In this document: positions 39,629 to 51,428 of the stretch, piece by piece
Layout of the letters: each line of letters opens with the position of its first letter
How positions within the stretch are numbered: position 1 is the first letter of the stretch
Assembly: GCF_050948175.1 (NCBI RefSeq)
Contig: NC_135194.1
Coordinates: 15,616,033 to 15,680,032, forward strand
Length of the DNA stretch: 64,000 nucleotides
Source: Xylocopa sonorina
Taxonomy: Eukaryota; Arthropoda; Insecta; Hymenoptera; Apidae
Direction: 5' to 3'
Translations under genes and position numbers: made by a program
The notes under the pieces: generated by a model
Database searches by the model: none
Told to the model about the DNA's origin: nothing
The model's input: only the letters and a program-made list of their open reading frames with translations

Positions 39629-42600
39629 CTCAGCCTCCACTTCCACCGACGCTACCGACTTTCAGTAGTCGCCTCCAAGCTCACCCAACCTCCCGTGACC
39701 GAGCTGGGAGGGCCTCCCTCGCAACTGCCACCGGTTTCTTCCACCCCTCACTTTTATATCCACCTAAATCCATCCATTTTAAATGACGGATATTTTCTCC
39801 GAGCGACTGTATGGATTTTCATACTTTCCACGAACAAGAGAGAAAGCGAGAGAGGCGAGAGAGGTGTGCAGAGAACCCGCGCCACCCGTTTGTCCGGTTA
39901 ATATTTTCGCACACCGGCGAAGGGCTCCTCTGTCCCCAGCCCCTTTTAACCGAAACCGCCTTTCGTTACGCCGCTTGAAACATTGACATCGAGCCGAGTT
40001 CGCTTCTCCTCGTGGCTGCGTATTATTTCTCGCGCAGTCACCTTCTGGCCGAGGCGATATTTCGAAACAGAGATGCCACGAAGAATCGAAAAAAAGAGGC
40101 TTTTCAGTCACACGCGATACGTCAGAGGAAAAGTCTCGACCTCCTTCCCTGACAATGGCGAGGCGACAGAAGAAGAAAGGTCGCTCGTGTCAAACGCAAA
40201 TGTGACCGTCAAATATAAGTATAGACTTATTATACTTGTACGAAGAATAGTAATCGCGAGGGCAAGAGAAGCAGCAGGCATCGAGACGTATTATCGATGC
40301 GGGTGTCGTCAGCCAGCTTCGCTCCTTCCGTTCTACGTGCCGGTAAAGAAAAATTATGTGCGCACGAAACTCTAGGTGGACGCGAACGGAAGTTCGTCAC
40401 GACCGAGGTACAACTGATATCGCGAGCAGGTTCGAAAATCAAACGGAGACGCGACGAGAGACTGGTTCGCGGTTCGAATAGAAAAGGTCAACGTGTAACC
40501 CGCAATAATTACAAGTCTGGTACATTATGCACGGTCGAGCGAACGCGGAAGGAACGTCAGGTCCTGGAGAAGCGGGTGTATACGAAGGGGACGCCGCCTT
40601 CTTCCATTAATCTCGCGGCAATCGAAATTAGCATAATTGACGGAGCGGAGAATAGCGGCCTGTTCGACTCTGAAACGCCATCTCGTATAATCTCTCCATA
40701 TATCTCACTCAGTGCTTTCCAATAGAGCACGCATCCGCGAACGGACCATCGAACGGACAATCGTCCACGAAACGGATGATCGTCCCGAGTGTCGCGGAAA
40801 CGGAACCATTTTAAAGTGCTCGTTGGTAACCTTTCGCAGAGATAATTTTGCGCCAGGTTTCTGCAGATCTTTCACAATATTTGTAAAGCGTTGCTCGACG
40901 ATTGCTTATGAAAGGATTCACGCGAGGAATTAAACGCGGTGCTGGATTATACTTCGGCTTAAAATCCGTCCTCTCATCCCTCTCGCGTTTCATCCCCCTC
41001 GTACCCAGCCTGTACCCAAGCGCTCGCATCTCCTCGAGCAAGACGTATCGACGCGGATTTTTTTCCGCGTCAGTCATTTATCAAAGCCCTTCGTTTTCTC
41101 TCCTCCGCCTCCTTCATTCGATACACGCGGATCCAGACGAGGATTTAGGCAGAGGCGAGACGCCCGCCGAGGGAACGAGGGCGCGAAAAAAAGGAACGCT
41201 CTGCGTAAAGTGACCTGTTCCAATAACGTTTCCAATCGCGATCGTAAAAAGCGAGATTTACTCAAAAATTCTATGCGGCGAGATAGTACGGGGTAGCCTA
41301 TTGATAGAACAGTTCGGAAGAAAAGGTGCGAGAGGTCGCGAGCCAGAGGCGGTCTCTATCTATCATTGCCTCGCGGTTTTCGCATCCATCTTTCCTTCCT
41401 TCTTCGATCCACCTCGTCCGACTCCCCTCGAACCTCTCGCACGTCCATTTCGGCCATGTTGCAACGCTCTTCTGCCCCTCTCTTCCTGGTCCTATTTTAA
41501 ATATGATTCAAGGCGAGGAAAAATCGGACGCGAACCCACAAAGAATCGACCGTTCCCTGGCGCGAGCTGCTCGCTCCCGTGGTCGCATAAACTCCGGAAG
41601 CTAGGTACGTGTCACGAGCTTTTGTTAGCTCCGAAAGAGACGGCGGCCATGTATCCGCGTTAGTTTGTGCGCCACGTGGAAAAAGATGGGGGAGTGAAAG
41701 AGGTGAGGCGAGCGTCGGAGGTGGATCGGGTCAACTCGTAACCGACACGGTTGGCTCTCATAAATATTCCCATTTCCGAATCACGGTTCGACGTTCAAGG
41801 GACATCCATTCCCGGAAGCCTGTTCCACCTTCGATTCTACGAGTAACGTAATGATATTCAAGCGGCGGGAGTCAAGTATAGAGGAGGGGGAATCGTGTTT
41901 GAGGAAGAAACCGAGCGGTCTCGCGTTTAGGGTCCGCGCCCGTGCAAATACAGGGCTGCCGGCGGACGCAAATACGTGGCGAACGGAAGATAAGCGGCGG
42001 CGAGTCCTCCACCCCGGATCGATCGGAAGAAACGTCCGCTCCGGTTTAATTTATTAATTACGCTCCGCGGAGAGGAAAGGGCGCCGGTCCGCGGGCTATA
42101 AAAATAACGACAGGCTCGCGGCCGATAAATACGGTATGCGTCGCAGCGGAACAAGAATACAACGCACACCTGGAACCGTCGCATCGGGGATAACGAGGGC
42201 GGCTTTTAATCGAGCGAAAAATACAATGTTTGCGCTGCGAGCAGAACCCCCGCGCGACAGGGTGCTCGCGTTCAATTTCCTAACGACACCTTTAACGATC
42301 CCCGTACGCGTCGGAGGAGCGGCGGGAAGACGTCCACCTGACGACCGGGTAAATATTTGCGGGACCAGAGGTACCTACGAACGAATGCGAGCAACCCGCG
42401 TATCAAACCGACCAGCGCTCGCCAGCTCGTGAGTGTTCGGTAAAAATCGGACGAGAGGCGAACCAACTGGCCACGACGACTTTCCCCCCTTTGTCTTGGA
42501 ACCACCTCATACCCCATGAGAATAGCAAGCCCTGGACCTTTCCTACCAAAATTCGTCGTCGCAACCGTGACCGCGAGAGCTCTGCTCTCCCGTTCCGCGA

Positions 42601-43163
42601 GTTTGCCTTCGACCCGCTCCTCGAACACCGAGAGACGATCGATAACAGAAATTGGTAGGATTTATTCGTTGGTCGCGTACCGCGTTCGCGAATCGGATCG
42701 ATCGGATATGGCGTTGGAAAAAGCTCGCGTTCGTATCGCGAGAGGAGGAATCTGATAAGTCGCTAAGCTGATAAGTCGTGCGAGGCGCGCAACAATCGGG
42801 ACAGTGGTTAGACGCTTTGGATCGAACGATGAGATCAGTGAAAAAGACAAACGGTAGCTATGAAACGAGCACGCCTAAGGTCCAAGAGCATTCCAGAGTT
42901 GATCGAGGTCGTTGAACCCCCGAACGTGACCATCGGTTCAGGTGGCGCGAGCTGCGTGCTCTAGTCTCTCCCGTTGCGAAGCAGACGAAGTAGAATTCGG
43001 ATGTTGAGGTAGGCACGGATAGAAGAGAGGTGACAAGGAGGGGCACGTGGGGGGTAAACGGGGAGTGGTGAGGGGAGGAATAAAGAAAGAGGGAAAAAGA
43101 AATCAAACGGGAAGATGGGGGAAGTGTACGAAAGCAGGAAAGTTGCCCGTAGGAGTCACCGAA

Positions 43164-43228
43164 TATAAATACCAAAGTCGAGTTGAAAAGTCATCAGTAG
43201 AAGATCTGACAGTGCATTAACTGGACAC
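43164..43228 (+). promoter_or_regulatory. JHAMT core promoter: TATA box, Inr and DPE-like element
   Basis: TATAAATA lies at 43164-43171. The arthropod initiator TCAGT lies at 43194-43198, with the likely +1 A at 43196, so the TATA starts at -32. GGACAC at 43223-43228 begins at +28, the DPE position, with one mismatch to RGWYVT. The resulting 153-nt 5' UTR contains no ATG before the JHAMT start. The spacing is seen directly; promoter function is inferred from the known geometry of insect core promoters. A TATA-type promoter fits a tissue- and stage-restricted gene. Confidence 0.75.
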
Positions 43229-43348
43229 CTACGACGCCTTCCTCCATTCTCGCCCCCACCGTTTAAGTCGTCGATCACCGTGATCCCGAGAGTCCCCGAT
43301 CTACACACTTGGAACTTGCTTGGAGATTCGACCGACGAACAGGGGAAA

Positions 43349-44644
43349 ATGTTTATGATCGACGAATATGTGAACGCCAGCAAGTGCCAGTACCGGGACG
43401 CGCTCGACGTTATCGAGGAATTCGAGAAGGAGATGCTCGAGATGAATGGGAAATGCATCGACATCGGCTGTGGGCCCGGAGACGTCACCAAAAGGCTGAT
43501 CCTACCGAAATTGTCACCGGAGGCTGAACTAGTCGGTAAGAAACTACAACATCAGGTAAGTGGTACCGGTCGCGGCGCGATTCAGACATGGTTCCTCCTT
43601 TAATGTTCGCAGGAGCGGACATATTGAAGTCGATGGTCAATCACGCGAGGCAAAAGTACCGGGACGAGAAACGCTTATCATTCTTCCAGTTGGACATCGA
43701 GGCCACGGAATTACCGAACGATCAACTCGGCCAATACACCAACGCGTTGTCCTTTTACTGCCTGCATTGGTGCCACAACACTTGGTACCGTTCACCCTTA
43801 TTTTCTCCCTACACGTTCTCTTGTTACGTGAATTCAATGCTTTCGTATCGTCGAAATTTAGGAGGGCGTTCGATAACATTTACAAGCTATTGCGACCAGG
43901 AGGGAAGGCTCTGGTGATGTTTCTGGCATGGAACAACGGATTCGACGCCTATACGAAGGTTTACGAGAACCCCCGGTTCAGACCGTACATCTCGCCAGAG
44001 GTGACAAGTAGATATTCGCATTTTGATCGGCGAGTAGTTGGTACAGACTTTTAAATGACTCACCGAATTGGTCTGGTTTTCAGGACGCTGATCGTTTCGT
44101 GCCCTTCTTCCATCGATGCAAGGACTCGCGAGCGGCACTGAGGAAGATGCTGGACGCCATTGGCTTCGAGATTCTACACTGCAGCAGAAGAGAGAAGAGT
44201 TTCGTTTATCAGAACGTGCAAATATTGAAAAGTACAGAGTATCATTTTATTTCCAGCGAATGTATCGTATACATCGTTTAAACGCGCTGTTCGCGTTCCG
44301 TTAGCTATCGTGGGGTAAACGGATAAAAATGAGAGAAACTTGAGTATCGCGCGATCGAGAGCAACGTGACGGAAAGATGGGCTGAGAACGGGGTTACACG
44401 TAGTAAAAGCGGATCGATCATTGTTGCAGGTCATATAATCGCGGTCAATCCCTTCATCTCGCGGATCCCTGATCATCTCAAAGAGGAGTTCGAAGATGTG
44501 ATAGTACACGAAATAACGAGCCGGAAGATGTCGTTTCCGAATAAGAACGACAATGGTCAGCAAGAATACAGCATTCTGGATAGATACCATATTCTCGTGG
44601 CGTACCTAAAGAAGCCAGAAGATTGCGTTTCCAAGCAAGATTGA
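43349..44644 (+). CDS. JHAMT: Juvenile hormone acid O-methyltransferase, five coding exons
   Basis: Exons by my reading are 43349-43535, 43613-43784, 43862-44000, 44084-44231 and 44430-44644, 861 nt in all, giving 286 residues. All introns are GT-AG (77, 77, 83 and 198 bp) and phases join cleanly. The protein is a class I SAM-dependent methyltransferase. Motif I (CIDIGCGPGD) lies at residues 36-45, an acidic FFQLDIEA strand at about 86-93, FYCLHWCHNTW at 110-120 and LRPGGKAL after it. Gln14 and Trp120 fall at the positions described as substrate-contacting in insect JHAMTs. The family methylates the carboxyl of farnesoic acid or JH acid in the corpora allata, the late step of juvenile hormone synthesis. 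ATG 43349 is the first ATG after the predicted transcription start. A GTG-led frame extends further upstream but lacks an ATG. Paralogues of this family exist in insects, so orthology to the corpora allata enzyme is likely rather than proven. Confidence 0.93.
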
Positions 44645-44803
44645 CCATGGTCACCGACAATGTAATATTATCCGCAATTGTTGCGTACTTGTGGCGTACG
44701 TAGCCTGTTGCAAATTTGTTTCAAGCCACTTGCAGAATTAATCGTAAGAGTGACCAAGAGTTTATCATTGTATTCGTTATACTTAATGAAAGATAATCGC
44801 CTA

Positions 44804-44809
44804 AATAAA
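44804..44809 (+). terminator. JHAMT polyadenylation signal
   Basis: AATAAA lies 160 nt after the JHAMT stop codon in AT-rich sequence and is the first canonical signal downstream of the gene. The cleavage site itself cannot be placed by eye. Confidence 0.7.
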
Positions 44810-44919
44810 AACGATAAAGAGGATGGTTAATTCGTTCTACTACATGCGAGGAGACACTAAAGGATGAGACGATCCTAGGCGACAAGAAACAACATGGCGT
44901 CGTTTCTACAACACTAAAC

Positions 44920-44925
44920 TTTATT
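44920..44925 (-). terminator. Minus-strand polyadenylation signal, possible distal end of the PLC beta transcript
   Basis: The plus strand reads tttatt, which is AATAAA on the minus strand, inside a typical AT-rich 3'-end context. It lies 110 bp beyond the JHAMT signal and faces it. No other minus-strand gene is visible between here and the PLC beta stop codon at 51429, so this may mark a distal end of that transcript. A second minus-strand AATAAA lies near 46048. Confidence 0.4.
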
Positions 44926-45724
44926 GTACACTATATCTTTGATTTTACAATACGGTACAGCCATTTATAGAATATCGTTAAAACTCATATATCGTCGTAC
45001 GGGTATAAGTGGGTTCCTTATTTTTTTTTTCTCTTTTTTTTTGTAATTTTACTATGCTTACGGTATCCTTACAAGGGAATTAACAATTTTACTAACGCGT
45101 CGTTCTAAAAAATACACCCAAGTTTATAAGTCGGTTGGAAACCGTCGACATCGATTGTTTCGGTACTCTGCCGCTTCCTCCAGATCCAAGGAATTCTAAA
45201 GTAATCACCGCAGCGCGTGGAACCGGGAAGAATATCAGCGCGACGGAAACGGTGCCGTTTCTCGCGACTCTGTTAAAGTTCGAGCAGTCGCGCGGAGATT
45301 CCGCGCTGGTTCCGTCGATAGAACGGTCGTGGATCATCCCCGAAAGGGACACACGGACCGTACGTCGATGCCGCGTGGTAAATATTCAGCGTGCAGCGTC
45401 TACGACGTTTGTTCCTAGATCGCGTAATACGCCTACGTACAAGCGAGAAACAATGTAAATGCGTCGAAATCGAAAAATATCCCGAAATATAGGAAAACAG
45501 TCCAAAGGGGAACGCATTGTCGGTGAGTCGCGGAATCGGTTACGCGCGAGCTCGACTGAAAGGCGGAAGTAGTCATATGTAACGTGTATATAAAAAACGG
45601 CTCAAAAAATTCTTATCGTTACGGAAGATCTGCGCGAATTACTTCGTCGCGACGACAAGGTCGATCAGCTTGTGAGCGACTACCGAAAATGGAGGACCAG
45701 CTTGGAAGGTGTGCGCGTTTCTGT

Positions 45725-45835
45725 GTACGTGTGCGTATGTATGTATGTATGTATGTATGTTTGTATGTATGTACGTATGTATGCATCCATTTACCTGTAC
45801 GTGTGTGTGTTTGTACGTATGTGTGCGCGCGACAA
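45725..45835. repeat. GTAT/TATG tetranucleotide repeat
   Basis: Long run of GTAT units with GTGT and GTAC variants between JHAMT and PLC beta. The opposite strand gives an HTYI repeat frame that is not a gene. Confidence 0.9.
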
Positions 45836-48800
45836 ATCGTGCCAAGCGAAGCTTCTCGACAACAAGCCCATAGATCGCGGGGGACACATCGATATCATAC
45901 ATAGAGACGCGAAGAGAACACATAGACACGATAAAAAGAAGCGAGGGGAATGGAACCTGTCCACGCGTATCTACGCGTAACTCACACTCCACGGATGGAG
46001 AACGGAGCTGATAATCGGAATCGATTTACGATTGACACACCGAATATTTTATTATTACCATTACTCGAGATTTCTGGGTCCTATTCGAGACGCGAAGCAG
46101 CCGTCGCAACGGCTGCGCGATCTTACGCGTATACCGGTGAAAAAATGTAGCTTCCACCGTGATGAAAATGAAATCGCCACGTTAAATCAATTCGCGCGCA
46201 GCGAACTGGCTTAAATAAAATATGTATCTGGGCAAGAATCTTGGAGTACGTAAGAACGAGCAATCCTCCCCCTGGCCGGGATCTAATGTGGAAGCGTCTC
46301 GTAAATTACGGTTAATAGGTACGCACGGTTTGTACGGGCAATTAACAATAACCAGGGACAAAGGCGAGGGGTGGACGCGGACGGGCAAACGACGAAACCC
46401 TTCATTTTCTCTCCGCGTTGCGTGACGCTCGACGAAAGGAATCGACCGTGTCCAGCCGTGGCGTAGAAGGAACGCCGTCGTCGATGGAAAAAAACAAACT
46501 GCGCGCGACACACCGGCCCGTCGTTCTAATTTGCGGAAGAAAAACGTTGGTTATGCTATACGCGGCTCCACGCCGCAAACGGATCGAGCGTTATTAATCG
46601 TCCGTAAATATTCAGCGGCGATCGATACGCAGCCGCTGCTTCTTACGCGATACGAAGGGAACAATAAATTTAGCTCGGTTGTGGCTTTCCAAAGGATACG
46701 GGCATGTAAATGAGAACAAAATATCGAGAGCCGCTCGAGGGCGAGGGAGGCGATGCGCCATGGAGAACGCGTTGCCCCCGTGTCCCCGCATCGAACTATG
46801 GAACAATCGCTTTTCAATGGAAGGCAAGAACGCTGTCCTGACGACACGTGTTTGGCAAGTCTAACAAGGCTACGCGTACGACAATGGAAATTCATTCTCC
46901 GCGGACGAGGAAACGATAACCATCGAGAGGATCGCAAGAACGCTTGTCCCGAAAGACATAGCGGTTCGGTAGAATCGAGAAATCACATTTAACATCGAAC
47001 AGCATTCGAAGCATCGAAGAATTGACAGGTTGGCATTCGATAGATACGGATGCTCGCGTGCCCGTCTCTCCAGGGAAGCCCACGGGATACAGCGCCGCAC
47101 CGACAGAAGAATCGTCTCAGGTACGAAGAATCGTTGCTTAAAAGGAAATCTTTGCCGCGTGATACGTGATAGTAAAAAGATCTGGGTGATCGCCGATTAA
47201 CCGGTAACGGTCCGAGTTTTGCTTTTACGTGTACGTGCGAACGTGGAACGCCCTCACGGAAACGAGCGCGCGAGTCAATTTCGAGAGGAACGTGAGCGAC
47301 GTCAGACCGCCACGATCGTCGATAGGCCGTTTCAAAATTACCTACAGCTTTTAATACCACGATGTGTAACGTACGATCTGTACCTGTTGCCGCGTCTCTT
47401 TTTTTTTTTTTTAATCGATAACGCCGATACGGGGTGGCGCGGAATTCGCACGAATCGCGACCGCCCCGACGGGCTCCGCGAGCCACGCGCATCGTTACGA
47501 ATTTTGGCAAGATTTCGCGGTCTCGTCGCCGTGCGAATTACGCGACAACGCGCCGCGTACAGGTAACGCAAAACTAGCCTCGCATTAACTCTACGAACAA
47601 CGACTATACGCTAGTACTGCCACCTTTTTCGCTACTCTACCATTGTAACAACATCAACAGCAACAACACATAATATATCAACATGAATATAATATCTGTC
47701 CTCGTAACCTAGACTTTTGTTATACTTATACGTTAGGTACGTGTGTAACACGCCTAATGCGTACGCGACCGCGCGTCGGATACCCGTGGGTATGCATTGC
47801 AGTTCGCCGAGTTCGACTTCGTGCACGCGCTCGCGTACGCTTTACGCGTTTTACCGGAATATAGGAAGAGGACGAAACGCAACCGTTCGTCCCATGTGAA
47901 TCACGCAAACATGTATCTGTACGATTATGACACGCGTAGAGAAAAAAATATACGAGGGGAAATGCATCGCGCGCGAGCCTGTAAAAAGCTGACTCGGGTT
48001 TTGTCGGAGGACGTTTCACTCGCCACCCGTCAAGGGAAAATCATCAACCGAAAGAGCGAGAGCCAGAACGTTTCTTTTTTTCCGCAGGAGGACTGTGTAA
48101 GTACGAACAATCGAATCGCGCGGGAACGGAAGCGCGCGCAAAGTGGCTGATCGAGGAACAGGCTGTTCGCAGTCCGATTATTCGTTACAAAACGTTTTGC
48201 TCGCTGGACTACCTATACAAGCGTTTAGAGGAATCGACACCCACCGCATCGCCCATCGCGCGATACCTCTACGTCCCTTGAAAGTCTATCGAATCGCGCG
48301 GAACTCACCCTCTCCACCTCGCGGTCGCAACCCCTCGTCCCGTTCAACCCGTTCGGTATCGTAAGGATCAGCGATGCGAGAGGCGTGCGTCGTTGCGACT
48401 AAACGATCGGAAAAACATCGACACACGTATAATGTGTATACGAACGTTACATGTGTATACATATACATATACATATATATATTATAATATATATATAAAC
48501 TTCCGATAATCTTGTACGACTTAGCATAATGTACTATTGATTTCTCTCACGTTGGAACGCTAAAGGTAGCCCACCGGCTACCGCTACTTAATTAAATTAT
48601 ACCCGCTTACACTTACGTTATGTCTCATCTTTTAATAGATTATCACTGTGTTTAAACGTTCACATCAATCGAGTTCACCGCAACGTACAATATCTTTCGT
48701 TCTCCTTCCCTCGCGAGGAAGTTTGGTAACTTGCGTTCGAGAAATGCAGTCGAGACTAAATCGGCGTAAACTTAAGGAAATGGTAACTCGTCGTGTACGA

Positions 48801-49860
48801 ACGTTTCTCATCCGGATCGACGCCTAATTCTATGCTTAAGCGGTCACACACGCTTGACTACATCTAACGCTGAGCATCGCTTCTTTCCGCTCGATACGCA
48901 ACGTACGGTAATATCCATTCTGAGCTACGACTAAGATCCAGTGATTCGTGCGATAAATTAAACAGCCGATAACTAGAGCATTGCGAGAGGTTCAGGATGC
49001 ATTCTCAACACGCTTCTCGTACGATCTCTAACGACTATCGCCATTGTCAATACCTTATTCGCATACCTATTACCAAGAAAATTCTCTGCTTCGAGGAAAA
49101 TATATATATATATCAAACTCGCACATCGTTCAGTGCATCGACTTACTCTAAAATCATCGAAATCGCAGGTGTAATGAGACAAAGTCTCCGTGGGAATCGG
49201 TATCCCGACGAACGACCTTTAAAATAAAACGGTACGCAGCTCCGTCAAAGATATAAAACTCACGCGGAACAAAAAGTTAGAACACGTGGAAAGTGTGCGA
49301 CACCGTGGAAACGTTCAACTTATTTTTCTCGATAATACGATCTAAACGCTACTTTAATCACACGTGCGTGGCTCGCGCAGGCTGGAACCTTGTGCGTCGC
49401 TAAACGAAAAGCGCCACGTTAAATAAATAAAGCGACGGTGGCAAAATTATCGACAACAGTTTCGTCAACGTTTCAGGATCGAGTTCAGTCTCCAAATCGA
49501 ACGGGATCGACCCGCTCGTTATCCCTCGGCTCAACGTAAACGACGACGATATTATAATTAAAACAAAGGTACTCCTTTCTTCTTTTTTCTCGCATTGACA
49601 GCGATTACGCTCTACTTGCGCACGTGCGTATGCATGTATGTAATGTACGTATATTCGTGTCTGCATATCGTAATAATGGTTTTAAAACCACCAATAAATC
49701 TCGATATTTCTGTTTTTTTCTTTTAAAGCTCACGATTCTTTCTCGACATTTCTCGCATACTTATCTCGTCGATTGTTTGCGATATAAATTAATAGGATGG
49801 ATCACACGAGATTTACAATGCGCAAGTGTGTAACTTTTTATCCTAGACTTGTAATAACTA

Positions 49861-49965
49861 TTAAGAACATATACATAAATAAATAAATATATACATGTAT
49901 ATATATTTATATATGTATATATACATTGAGATATATGTATATATATATAATATGTATGTATAATA
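49861..49965. repeat. AT-rich (TATATAC/ATAA) low-complexity tract
   Basis: AT-only sequence with repeated TATATACAT units. Its minus-strand complement contains several TGTATATA sequences, which match the Pumilio recognition element, relevant if this lies in the PLC beta 3' UTR. Confidence 0.8.
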
Positions 49966-51428
49966 TCGAGTTACTTAAAATATCGTACGATTAGAAACAA
50001 CAAGGACAATGTTACAGTGTAACATTTTTGATTGTCTTCCTAAAAGGGCTCGCCCCCCAAATCGTTTCGCTCCGGCCTCAAAGTGGCCGCAGCATGAAAT
50101 CGCGCGGTACAAAAACGTTAGAAACGTTCCCGTTTAATATTTTCTCTTTTTTTTCCGTCTTCGGTTTATCCTCTTTTTTGGATTTACTGGATTCGCATTC
50201 TTTATACAGTACGCTCTCAATTAGCATCCGCGACACGGGCTACTCGAAAAATGTCTTTATACGGAGTACTTTCAGTCAAAAATATATCAAATCACGCACG
50301 CGCCCATCCGAATCGTAATACTCCATTGCGTTCCTTACCTCTAGGCCAAAGAGATTTCGCCCCTGCTAAACGGTACCTCCACTCGTCGCCATGATTCGAG
50401 TTTCGCGAGTTCCAACTGATACTGCGATTAGTCGAGTTCTTCTTTTGTGATTACAAACAATCTGAGTACTCCCGGAACGCGATTCAGCGACTCGCTAATT
50501 AAATAACATCTTATACATATAATAACAAGATTAAATAGTAGCACTTAGAAACATTATTCTTATTTAGAATCGTGTACCTCTTTCGCGTAGCCGTACTTTC
50601 CACTCCCGCCTGTCCGAAGTTTCATTCACTTTTAAAATGGAACAGAATCTCGATACTGGCGGCGATCGTCTCGAGTGTAATGAGAACAGTGCGTTTAATA
50701 CTGTGCGTAATATCGAATTAAAAAACAAACAAGGAAAAAAGAAGGAAAAGAAAAGAAAAGTAAAGCTCACTTCTTACCCTTACAAAACGCAACCCACCGT
50801 ACTGAGATCAAAATGGCGTCCCCGCATGCGCAGAAAGTCAGTCGATCGAACAATCGATCAATCGAATCGTGTTACTACCTTTCGAGAAGCGACACTTACG
50901 AATAAATGGGAATTAGTCTTACTCGTACTCGTCGGATTCTCGTGATAAAAATCACATAGTTCAGCGCACATCGCTAATAGTAATCGTTTTAAATCGCTTG
51001 CTCGTCAAATCGTTAAATCATATCAGAACAGATCCCTTACACGATGAAACGTTTATCAAATGCTTTTTGGACAAGAGACGCTATAAAATTTACCTTCGAA
51101 CTTGATGGCGTTTTGCTCGTCGAAATCATATATCACCTCGTAAATGCTGTACACGTTACAAAGGAGAATATTTTTTTTTTTTGGAAATGGATAAAATTAT
51201 TTTAGCAAAACACAGGTAACTGCGTAGATTTCACAAATTTCCTACCATTATCGTTACACCGCCGCTTACGACTGCTTTTTCTTGCGGAGGAGTAACGCAC
51301 AATGTGTTACTATCATCTTCCCAAACGGATACACACTTTCAGCGAAAACAGTTTACTCCCATGGATTAACGTATACTCCAAATCCATGTTGTTACAAGAC
51401 ATCGATACTAAATTATCGATCGTTTCAG

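Larger units (their letters stand above)
33001..43163. other. GC-rich non-coding block upstream of JHAMT
   Basis: No gene could be supported; the longest frames (33119-33817 minus, 37547-38209 plus) are compositionally biased. It contains a CT tract at 33824-33867, a purine tract near 36130-36182, a palindromic CRE-type octamer TGACGTCA at 35888-35895, a hairpin at 35950-35982 and a CCG/CCA repeat at 39571-39628. The last few hundred bases are the presumed proximal JHAMT flank. Confidence 0.6.
44926..51428 (-). other. Intergenic region or extended 3' UTR of PLC beta
   Basis: About 6.5 kb follows the PLC beta stop with no convincing gene on either strand. It contains AT-only tracts (48455-48498, 49861-49965), the GTAT repeat at 45725-45835, a 9+9 bp palindrome at 50008-50026, and AAAATGGCG plus GCATGCGCA at 50810-50832. 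Minus-strand AATAAA signals occur near 46048 and at 44920-44925. It may be a long 3' UTR, as is common for insect neuronal genes, or plain intergenic DNA. Confidence 0.45.

Noticed and set aside
45639..45992. Minus-strand frame with HTYIHT repeats
   Set aside because: Reads through the GTAT microsatellite; not protein-like outside it.
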